Assembly: GCA_947378615.1 (NCBI GenBank)
Contig: CANCKV010000291.1
Location: forward strand, 1 to 5,142
Length of the DNA: 5,142 bases
From: Chitinophagaceae bacterium
GTDB taxonomy: Bacteria > Bacteroidota > Bacteroidia > Chitinophagales > Chitinophagaceae
Reading direction: 5' to 3'
Below the pieces are notes generated by a model. The model was not told where the DNA came from and did not search any database. It saw only the letters and a program-made list of their open reading frames with translations. A program made the position numbers and the translations under genes. Below are positions 1-5,142 of the stretch, piece after piece. Position 1 is the first letter of the stretch, and each line of letters starts with the position of its first letter.

Positions 1-1
1 T

Positions 2-523
2 GTCGCAGATTATAAAACGCCCGACCCCACTTGTGTCAATATCTTGAAATCGGCAACAGATTATGAGAAGTCTTATAATGAATCAAGGGGAAGGGATCGA
101 GATAAAATGAATATTTTTAGGAGTGAGGGAATAAAATTCATGGCAACCATGAATTTGGTACTCGCCTATGTACAGGTTGCAAGCGGTGGAGACGCATTGA
201 TTATTCAAAAAAGTGGATTAAATATTAAAAAAACACCTGAACCTCCTCAGCCCTTAGGGAAAGTAATGAGATTAGAAGGATGGCAGGGAAGTCATGAGGG
301 AGCGAGTTTGCTTTCTTGGGACAAGTTGAAAGGAAGCAAATCTTATGTAGTAGAGAAGAGTGTAGATGCCAAAATATGGACAGATGCAAAATGTCCTAGT
401 ACCTCTACAAGTGTAACGGTAACAGGATTAGTTCCTGAATCCTATTCTTGGTTCAGGATTGCAGGAGTAAATAAATTTGGTATCGGAGAATGGAGTGACC
501 CTGTACGAGTAGAATCAAAATAA
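2..523 (+). CDS. Fibronectin type III domain protein of a Bacteroidota family (5' end missing)
   Basis: The reading frame is open from the first bases of the window to the TAA at 521-523, giving 173 visible residues. The true start lies upstream; the TTG at 44 and internal ATGs are not needed as starts. Visible residues 1 to about 75 look alpha-helical and polar. They end in a stretch (YVQVASGGDALIIQKSG, then LNIKKTPEPP) that I recall as typical of short (about 200 aa) Bacteroidota proteins of unknown role. About 20-30 N-terminal residues are probably missing. A proline-rich linker leads into one FN3 domain (about residues 87-173). Its marks are the core tryptophan in LLSWDKL, the strand SYSWFRIAGVN and the terminal GIGEWSDPV. 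Such domains mediate protein contacts. No signal peptide or membrane segment is visible in the retained part. The specific function is unknown. The fold call is firm and the family call is from memory. Confidence 0.8.
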   Translation, partial: VADYKTPDPTCVNILKSATDYEKSYNESRGRDRDKMNIFRSEGIKFMATMNLVLAYVQVASGGDALIIQKSGLNIKKTPEPPQPLGKVMRLEGWQGSHEGASLLSWDKLKGSKSYVVEKSVDAKIWTDAKCPSTSTSVTVTGLVPESYSWFRIAGVNKFGIGEWSDPVRVESK

Positions 524-546
524 TTAAGACTTTGGACTAATAATGT

Positions 547-600
547 GAAGAGGGGAGACGGACTATTTCTATGGTTTGTACCCCTTTTCTATTTTATTTT
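547..600 (+). terminator. Possible intrinsic terminator after the FN3 gene
   Basis: GAAGAGGGG (547-555) can pair with CCCCTTTTC (581-589), a 9-bp stem with one G-U pair and a 25-nt loop. It is followed by the T-rich tract ATTTTATTTT (591-600). It lies 24 nt after the stop of the FN3 gene. The large loop makes it a weaker candidate than the other terminators in this window. Confidence 0.4.
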
Positions 601-812
601 CATCAATCTTTTCAGTGGCTGTAAAGGGTGTATAAAAATCTTACTCAGCCTGTAAATTTATAAAGGTTTTACACCTTTATTGGGTTAGATATTTCATCAT
701 TGAAGCGGATAACTATTATATACTCATTTTATAATACTACCTTTTTTTAGCCTAATACACTCAATAGTATATTCATTTCCGTAATTCAATTTTATTACCC
801 TTAATTTGCAGC
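601..812. other. Non-coding gap upstream of prfB
   Basis: No open frame of useful length is present on either strand. The clearest structure is an 8-bp perfect hairpin, ATAAAGGT (660-667) and ACCTTTAT (673-680), with a 5-nt loop. A shorter GGCTG (617-621) / CAGCC (646-650) pair lies just upstream. The promoter of prfB should be here, but no convincing Bacteroidota -7 element (TAnnTTTG) was found. The nearest are TACCTTTT at 738-745 (one mismatch, no good -33 partner) and TTAATTTG at 801-808, which is too close to the start codon. Confidence 0.5.
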
Positions 813-1902
813 ATGACAGTAGAACAAATTAAGAATATAAAAGACCGATTAGTTGTCTTGGGGAGGTTTCTTTGACTACGCTAACCGCGTATCTAAAGTA
901 GAACAAGATAAACACCTTTCATTATCACCTGGCTTTTGGGATGACAATACCCGAGCTACGGCAACAATGAAGGAAATTAAATTAAATGAATTTTGGATTA
1001 AGTTATACGAACAGGTGGAAAGAGCTGTGGATGACTTAGTTGTATTATTCGAGTTTTGGAAGGAAGGGGACGCCACTGAAGAAGAAACAGAAATTGCTTT
1101 TCAGGCTGCTTTAAAGGCGGTGGAAGAAGCAGAATTCAAAAGTACTTTGAACAAACCTGAAGACGAAATGCCTGCTATCATTCAGATAAATTCTGGTGCA
1201 GGAGGAACGGAAAGTCAGGATTGGGCAGAAATGCTGATGAGGATGTATATTATGTACGGAGAAAAGCAGGGGTGGAAAGTATCAGAGCTTGATTATCAAG
1301 TCGGTGATGGTGCAGGCATTAAAACTGCTACAATTCAACTTGAAGGCGCATTCGCTTATGGTTTTTGTAAAGCCGAAGGGGGCGTACATCGTCTTGTACG
1401 AATTTCTCCTTTTGATAGCAATGCACGACGTCATACTTCTTTTGCGAGTGTGTATGTATATCCCTTGATTGACAATACTATTGATATCAAGATAAATCCT
1501 GCCGATATAGAATGGTCTTTTTATAGGAGTGGAGGAAGCGGAGGTCAGAATGTAAATAAAGTTGAAACGGCAGTTAGGATTAGGCATGCTTCGAGTGGGT
1601 TTGTCGTAGAATGTCAGGTTGCACGTACTCAAGGAGAAAATAGGGACTTGGCATTGCAAATGTTGAAGAGCCGATTGTATGAAGAGGAGATGCGTAAACG
1701 ACAAGAGATTCTTGATGCCACAAACTCAAAAAAGAAAAAAATTGAGTGGGGAAGTCAGATTAGAAGTTATGTATTTCATCCCTATAAAATGATAAAAGAC
1801 CATCGGACAGACTATGAAGTTGGGAATGTCCAACCTGTTATGGATGGAGAATTAGATGGGTTTATTAAGGCCTATCTGATGATGGAAAAAGAAGAAGACT
1901 AA
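813..1902 (+). CDS. prfB: Peptide chain release factor 2 (programmed +1 frameshift)
   Basis: RF2 recognises the stop codons UAA and UGA in the ribosomal A site and triggers hydrolysis of peptidyl-tRNA. Translation starts at ATG 813 and reads 20 codons (MTVEQIKNIK to GRFL) to an in-frame TGA at 873-875. A +1 shift on CTT (870-872) continues with GAC at 874 and runs to TAA 1900-1902, giving 362 residues, close to the usual length of about 365. Diagnostic motifs are SGAGGTES (about residues 127-134), the RF2-specific anticodon tripeptide SPF (198-200) and the catalytic GGQ (243-245). The SPF separates it from RF1, which has PxT. The residue matching E. coli position 246 is Ser. The C-terminal part (HPYKMIKDHRTD to FIKAYLM) is intact. 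No Shine-Dalgarno precedes the start. The TTG at 853 in the second frame is not a real start. The gene stands alone and is followed by a strong terminator. Confidence 0.97.
860..876 (+). promoter_or_regulatory. Programmed +1 frameshift site of prfB
   Basis: The elements are a Shine-Dalgarno-like GGGGAGG (860-866), a 3-nt spacer TTT, the slippery codon CTT (870-872), the stop TGA (873-875) and a following C (876). Element order and spacing match the E. coli prfB site, including the weak-termination context TGAC. In known systems, low RF2 slows termination at UGA. The Leu-tRNA then slips from CUU to UUU, so RF2 controls its own synthesis. Autoregulation here is inferred from that conservation. 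Confidence 0.95.
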
Positions 1903-1930
1903 TATAAATATGAAGAATTAAGTAAGAGTC

Positions 1931-1969
1931 TTTCAATTGTTTTCAAGGAGTTTAAATGATTTCAATTGT
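1931..1969. repeat. 10-bp direct repeat after prfB
   Basis: TTTCAATTGT occurs at 1931-1940 and again at 1960-1969, separated by 19 nt, in the prfB 3' region before its terminator. Each copy contains the palindrome CAATTG. No function is apparent, and chance is possible in AT-rich DNA. Confidence 0.35.
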
Positions 1970-1997
1970 CTTTTTGAGTGATACTATTCGTAAAATG

Positions 1998-2033
1998 GCA
2001 TCTAACCTATTAGGTTGGATGCTTTTTATTTTT
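1998..2033 (+). terminator. Strong intrinsic terminator of prfB
   Basis: An 11-bp stem (1998-2008 with 2012-2022, one G-U pair) has a 3-nt loop and is followed directly by TTTTTATTTTT (2023-2033). It lies about 95 nt after the prfB stop and separates prfB from the channel gene. Confidence 0.9.
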
Positions 2034-2043
2034 GAGTAATAAA

Positions 2044-2072
2044 TTGAATTTTAATCATTAATTTTAATTTTT
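2044..2072 (+). promoter_or_regulatory. Weak candidate promoter for the potassium channel gene
   Basis: TTG (2044-2046) and TAATTTTT (2065-2072) are 18 nt apart. They resemble the Bacteroidota -33 and -7 elements, with one mismatch to TAnnTTTG. A start site here would leave a leader of about 20 nt before ATG 2102. The surrounding DNA is very AT-rich, so chance matches are likely. Confidence 0.25.
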
Positions 2073-2101
2073 GGTTTAACGCTAAAATTTTTAATTATAA
2101 A

Positions 2102-3070
2102 ATGGCTTTATTAAAATCTTTCAATAAAAGAGCTAAAACAGAAAATGAAACAGGCTTAGGTACAAATAGTAGTATTAATGGTGGTAGGTTTTTTAATAAA
2201 AGCGGGGCTCCAAATATTCAGCTGCAAGGTATCCCTTTTATGGAGCGATTAAACCTGTACCATACCCTTCTTTCATTGCCAAAATGGCAATTTTTATTTA
2301 TTATTATTTTGTCCTTTATAGGAATGAATCTTGCTTTTGCAAGTGTCTATTTATTGATTGGCATTGAGCATTTGAATGGAATGGTAGCAATAACTAAGCT
2401 TGAGAAGTTTGGAGAAGCCTTTTTCTTTAGTGCCCAAACATTCACTACAGTTGGTTATGGAAGAATAAATCCTGTAGGCTTCTCAGCAAGTTTTGTAGCT
2501 TCTCTTGAAGCACTTGTTGGATTATTGAGTTTTGCTTTAGTTACAGGGCTTCTTTATGGGCGATTTGCTCGGCCAAAAGCATATATTAATTATAGTGAAA
2601 ATGCCCTTTTTGTGCCATTCAGAGGTGGAACTGCTTTTATGTTGCGACTTGTCCCTTACACCAAAAACTATCTAGTAAATGCAGAAGCTAGACTAACATT
2701 GAGTATGCAAATAGAAGAGGATGGAATAAAAAAGAATAGATTTTTCAGTCTTGAATTGGATATTTCTAAAGCAAATACATTAATGTCTAATTGGACATTA
2801 GTACACATTATCAATGAAGAAAGTCCATTTTTTAATCTAACTAAGGAAGATATCGCCAATGCTAAAGCTGAGATACTCGTTTTTGTACAGGGATTTGATG
2901 AAAGTTTTTCTAATACAGTTGTTTCTAGAACGTCCTATACTTTTGACGAATTTATTTATGGGGCAAAGTTTCTACCAATGTACCATCCAAATGAAACGAA
3001 TTCTAGGACTATCATACATTTGAATAAATTGAATGACTATGAATTAGTCGAACTGCCAAATTTTGGTTGA
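2102..3070 (+). CDS. Inward-rectifier-type potassium channel (KirBac family)
   Basis: This 322-residue protein is predicted to form a tetrameric K+ channel in the inner membrane. In order it has a polar N-terminus, an amphipathic slide helix (about 48-61), TM1 (63-86), a pore helix (103-114), the selectivity filter TVGYG (116-120), TM2 (128-152) and a long cytoplasmic beta-rich Kir domain (155-322). Kir hallmarks are RFARPKA at the end of TM2, W-T-L-V-H-I followed by N-E-E-S-P-F, and a GFDESFSN to SYTFDEF stretch near the end. Aligned to Kir2.1 through the conserved TM2 glycines and the following Arg/Lys-Pro, the rectification-controller Asp is replaced by Phe144. Polyamine-type rectification is therefore probably weak (inference). 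The length is typical for KirBac. ATG 2102 is the first start in the frame after the prfB terminator and lacks a Shine-Dalgarno. The gene is monocistronic and convergent with the small gene downstream. The in vivo role, perhaps K+ homeostasis, is not shown by the sequence. Confidence 0.95.
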   Translation: MALLKSFNKRAKTENETGLGTNSSINGGRFFNKSGAPNIQLQGIPFMERLNLYHTLLSLPKWQFLFIIILSFIGMNLAFASVYLLIGIEHLNGMVAITKLEKFGEAFFFSAQTFTTVGYGRINPVGFSASFVASLEALVGLLSFALVTGLLYGRFARPKAYINYSENALFVPFRGGTAFMLRLVPYTKNYLVNAEARLTLSMQIEEDGIKKNRFFSLELDISKANTLMSNWTLVHIINEESPFFNLTKEDIANAKAEILVFVQGFDESFSNTVVSRTSYTFDEFIYGAKFLPMYHPNETNSRTIIHLNKLNDYELVELPNFG

Positions 3071-3164
3071 TTTTAAACACATAGTAGAATTGAATATTAC
3101 TTAACAGAAAAGATAGTAAGAACATTTAACTACTATTTACATCAGATTGTGATTAAGCGAAAGC

Positions 3165-3200
3165 AAAAAAAAAGCATCACAATCGTGATGCTTTTATAGA
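3165..3200. terminator. Bidirectional terminator between convergent genes
   Basis: A perfect 11-bp stem, AAAAGCATCAC (3170-3180) and GTGATGCTTTT (3185-3195), has a 4-nt loop. On the plus strand it ends in TTTT. On the minus strand the nine-A run at 3165-3173 becomes a U tract. It therefore serves both the channel gene (stop at 3070) and the minus-strand small gene (stop at 3221). Confidence 0.9.
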
Positions 3201-3220
3201 ATTTTTTAATTTAAATAATC

Positions 3221-3421
3221 CTATAAATATTTATTATTATCCTCCTCAACTCTTCCAACTTTTGCACCATAAATAATTCCAACTGCAATAATAACGCTTA
3301 AACTTCCTTCAAAAGGAACTTCATTATCATTTAATCTAATTGAACTAAAAATAGGGGTATTTGTGAAAGCGTAGCACTTGATAACTACTAAAATTAAAAC
3401 AATTGCAAAAAACTTTTTCAT
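3221..3421 (-). CDS. Small secreted/membrane protein with a PID-CTERM-like tail
   Basis: This is a 66-residue product. The start was chosen at the ATG complementary to 3419-3421 because it gives a clean signal sequence. An alternative ATG at 3463 adds 14 residues but would fall beyond the candidate promoter. Residues 1-19 (MKKFFAIVLILVVIKCYAF) form a basic-hydrophobic signal peptide or anchor. A short polar stretch follows, then VPFEGSLSVIIAVGIIYGAK (35-54), a Gly-containing hydrophobic segment, and a charged tail. This order resembles many small Bacteroidota proteins ending in a motif like PIDGGLSLLLAAGxxYGxKK, which NCBI names PID-CTERM. Here Ile-Asp is replaced by Phe-Glu, so it would be a divergent member. 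Having its own promoter candidate and terminator supports a real gene. Its function is unknown; a cell-envelope location is inferred. Confidence 0.65.
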   Translation of the reverse strand: MKKFFAIVLILVVIKCYAFTNTPIFSSIRLNDNEVPFEGSLSVIIAVGIIYGAKVGRVEEDNNKYL

Positions 3422-3450
3422 TTTTAAAATTTTAAATATCAACAAGCAAG

Positions 3451-3462
3451 TGCAAATTTGCA
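3451..3462. repeat. 12-bp perfect palindrome TGCAAATTTGCA
   Basis: This perfect dyad lies 30 nt upstream of the minus-strand start codon and overlaps the -7 element of that gene's candidate promoter. It could be a binding site for a dimeric regulator, but no second copy was noticed in the window. Confidence 0.4.
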
Positions 3463-3484
3463 TGATATATATTTAACTTCCAAA
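3453..3484 (-). promoter_or_regulatory. Candidate Bacteroidota-type promoter for the small minus-strand gene
   Basis: Read on the minus strand, TTTG (complement of 3481-3484) is followed after 20 nt by CAAATTTG (3453-3460). This matches the -33 TTTG / -7 TAnnTTTG pattern with one mismatch in the -7 box. Initiation would give a leader of roughly 25 nt before the ATG at 3421, which supports that start over the one at 3463. Confidence 0.45.
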
Positions 3485-3840
3485 TAAAACTTAAAAAACT
3501 TTTTGAAATAATCTATTAATTCGAGTTTGATTACTGTTCAAGAGGTTTTAACACAAAGAAAACAACGATTTTTCCATTTAGCACAATGAATCATCTTGTT
3601 TAATCTGTTCTATTCATACTTTGTTTTATGCCATCAAATTCTAGTTGTCTTATTTTTTCTCATTTTCTTTATGTATGACTTCTTCTGTGTCGAAACTGTG
3701 GTGATTTGTAAAATTCTTATCGAAGCTTGACTTTTTGGGAATTGAATCAGTTATCATAGAGTGAAACTTCTGTCAATTACGAATCAATCGTCTTTTTATA
3801 TTTTGATAAAATAGAGGAATATTTTTACAAATAATACCCC

Positions 3841-3848
3841 TACATTTG
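3841..3848 (+). promoter_or_regulatory. Candidate -7 promoter element for amt
   Basis: TACATTTG matches the Bacteroidota -7 consensus TAnnTTTG exactly and is followed by CA. No convincing TTTG lies 19-21 nt upstream. Transcription starting a few bases downstream would give a leader of roughly 105-110 nt before the amt ATG. No sigma-54 type GG/GC pair is seen here. Confidence 0.45.
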
Positions 3849-3963
3849 CAAAATATCGTAAAAAATGGTGACAGATACAAGATAATTTAATTTAATGCAC
3901 GTTAATTTAAAAGATTATTATTGTATTTGTCATATTTATTATTTTTAAATATTTGTTTCACTG

Positions 3964-5142
3964 ATGATTAGAATTAAAAAGATTGCCCCATTTCTGGTTT
4001 TAGTAATTGTAGCTGTTTTCGCATTATTTGTTCCAAGTGCGTCTCCCTTTGATGATAAAGGAAAAGTGTATAATTCAGCAGATATTGCTTGGATTCTTGT
4101 TTCGACAGCCTTAGTATTTTTGATGACTCCTGCCCTTGCCTTTTTTTATGGAGGAATGGTTCACAGAAAGAACGTTATTTCTACAATGATGAAGAGTGTT
4201 GTTGCAACAGGGATTGTTAGTATTCTTTGGGTTGTTGTAGGGTTTAGTTTATGTTTCGGAAAAAGTATGCATGGGTTGATTGGAGATCCAACCACACATC
4301 TATTTTTCAAAGGCATTATTTCAGGTGCACCTTGGAGTTTAGCTCCAACGATTCCTTTATTATTATTTGCAGTTTTTCAATTGATGTTTGCTATCATAAC
4401 ACCTGGATTGGTTGTAGGTGCGGTAGCTGAAAGAATGAAATTCACTTCTTATATTCTGTTTATTGTTCTATTTAGTCTTTTTGTTTATGCTCCTTTAGCA
4501 CATTGGACTTGGAATCCAGATGGGATCTTATTCAAATTAGGCGTTTTGGACTTTGCAGGTGGAACAGTAGTTCATATTTCTGCTGGTTGTGCGGCTTTGG
4601 CAGGTGCGATCGTTTTGAAAAGGAGAAAAGTTCATATTGAACAGCAGGAAATACCTCCTGCGAATATTCCTTATGTACTGATTGGAACAGGTTTACTTTG
4701 GTTTGGATGGTTTGGTTTTAATGCTGGTTCGGCATTAGCTGCAAATGGATTGGCCGTGTCAGCATTTTTTACAACTAATATTGCGGCAGCTGCAGCGGGT
4801 TTGGCTTGGATGTTTTTTGAAGTTCTAAAAGGAAAGAAACCATCTGTTCTTGGATTTTGTATTGGAGCTGTAGTTGGTCTTGTAGCAATTACGCCTGCTG
4901 CAGGATATGTTGCTATACCACAAAGTATATTCATTGGTGTTGTTGCAGCTATTATTTCAAATTTTGCTGTTCATTTAAAGTCGAAATCTACTTTGGATGA
5001 TACATTAGATGTTTTTCCTTGTCATGGACTAGGTGGGATTGTAGGTATGATTATGACGGGTATATTTGCTACTAAATCGGTTAATCCAGGAGGAAACGAT
5101 GGTTTGTTTTATGGAAAATCAGATTTCTTTTTTGCTCAATTA
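3964..5142 (+). CDS. amt: Ammonium transporter, Amt/MEP/Rh family (3' end missing)
   Basis: The frame runs from ATG 3964 to the window edge without a stop, giving 393 residues. An in-frame TAA at 3946 makes this the first possible ATG. The product is a polytopic inner-membrane protein expected to trimerise and take up ammonium. Residues 7-24 form a hydrophobic N-terminal signal peptide or extra helix, as in E. coli AmtB. Family marks are FFYGGMVHRKN (60-70), AERMKF (155-160), DFAGGTVVH (196-204), GWFGFNAGSA (248-257) and CHGLGGIVGMIMTGIFA (from 353). By alignment to AmtB the key residues are all kept: Phe gate F142 and F252, W183 and S256 of the binding site, D196, and the twin pore histidines H204 and H354. 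About 60-70 residues, covering the last helix and the cytosolic tail that would contact a PII protein, are missing because of the edge. Regulation by nitrogen status is expected but not shown. No Shine-Dalgarno is seen. Confidence 0.97.
   Translation, partial: MIRIKKIAPFLVLVIVAVFALFVPSASPFDDKGKVYNSADIAWILVSTALVFLMTPALAFFYGGMVHRKNVISTMMKSVVATGIVSILWVVVGFSLCFGKSMHGLIGDPTTHLFFKGIISGAPWSLAPTIPLLLFAVFQLMFAIITPGLVVGAVAERMKFTSYILFIVLFSLFVYAPLAHWTWNPDGILFKLGVLDFAGGTVVHISAGCAALAGAIVLKRRKVHIEQQEIPPANIPYVLIGTGLLWFGWFGFNAGSALAANGLAVSAFFTTNIAAAAAGLAWMFFEVLKGKKPSVLGFCIGAVVGLVAITPAAGYVAIPQSIFIGVVAAIISNFAVHLKSKSTLDDTLDVFPCHGLGGIVGMIMTGIFATKSVNPGGNDGLFYGKSDFFFAQL

Larger units (their letters stand above)
3422..3963. 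other. Long AT-rich non-coding region between divergent genes
   Basis: These 542 nt separate the minus-strand small gene from the ammonium transporter. The longest frames I could read are around 20 codons. The minus-side promoter and palindrome lie near 3451-3486, and a plus-side -7 element lies at 3841-3848. Between about 3490 and 3840 I see no clear hairpin, repeat or RNA gene. Close to amt, short TTAATTTA-like repeats occur around 3885-3910. Confidence 0.5.

Noticed and set aside
801..808. TTAATTTG as the prfB promoter -7 element
   Set aside because: It would place the transcription start at or inside the ATG at 813 and has a mismatch at the important A.
876..1076. 66-codon antisense open frame inside prfB
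   Set aside because: It is opposite a clearly conserved RF2 sequence, its product has no recognisable motif, and it has no independent promoter.
1282..1704. 140-codon antisense open frame inside prfB
   Set aside because: It covers the conserved SPF and GGQ region of RF2. The translation is Ser/Thr/Ile rich without domain signs, so it is a shadow frame.
853..1902. Open frame starting at TTG 853 as a stand-alone gene
   Set aside because: It is the second part of prfB. Its first residues before Asp21 of RF2 read through the frameshift signal out of the true frame, and no RF2 begins this way.
1945..2039. 27-codon frame (ATG 1956) preceded by AAGGAG
   Set aside because: It runs straight through the prfB terminator hairpin and its T tract, and this organism does not appear to use Shine-Dalgarno sequences for initiation. 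It looks like chance.
2668..2859. 63-codon antisense open frame inside the channel gene
   Set aside because: It lies opposite the conserved cytoplasmic Kir domain and shows no features of its own.
3422..3463. Longer version of the small minus-strand protein starting at 3463
   Set aside because: The extra 14 residues put a second hydrophobic stretch before a standard MKKFF signal start, and the candidate promoter would lie within the extension.
4671..4934. 87-codon antisense open frame inside amt
   Set aside because: It lies opposite conserved transmembrane segments of the transporter. Its Ala/Pro-rich product follows from the codons of the sense strand.

Overview
This is an AT-rich chromosomal window, most likely from a member of the phylum Bacteroidota; a marine member of the Cytophagales would fit, but that finer placement is a guess. 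The evidence is threefold. The genes resemble Bacteroidota families: a helical/FN3 protein, a KirBac channel, and a small protein with a PID-CTERM-like tail. Two candidate promoters resemble the Bacteroidota pattern (TTTG about 20 nt before TAnnTTTG). No start codon visible here has a Shine-Dalgarno sequence. All genes look like ordinary housekeeping or transport genes; there is no phage, transposon, CRISPR array, tRNA or rRNA, and I found no convincing undescribed multi-gene system.

Layout: (1) 2-523, the 3' part of a gene for a protein with a helical N-terminal region and a C-terminal fibronectin type III domain, entering from the left edge. (2) 524-812, a non-coding gap with one or two hairpins. 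(3) 813-1902, prfB (peptide chain release factor 2), split by the classic in-frame TGA and joined by programmed +1 frameshifting, ending at a strong intrinsic terminator (1998-2033). (4) 2102-3070, an inward-rectifier-type potassium channel (KirBac family). (5) 3221-3421 on the minus strand, a 66-residue secreted or membrane protein convergent with the channel gene; the two share a bidirectional terminator near 3165-3200. (6) 3422-3963, a 542-nt non-coding region between divergent genes, with a promoter candidate for each side. (7) 3964-5142, an Amt/MEP/Rh-family ammonium transporter that runs off the right edge.

The genes appear to be transcribed as separate units, since each gap holds a terminator, a promoter candidate or a change of strand. 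There is no visible operon. The potassium channel and the ammonium transporter both handle similar-sized monovalent cations, but nothing in the sequence links their regulation. The most instructive points are the prfB frameshift signal, which contains the only functional-looking Shine-Dalgarno-like element while all gene starts lack one, and the small minus-strand protein with its promoter/palindrome overlap.
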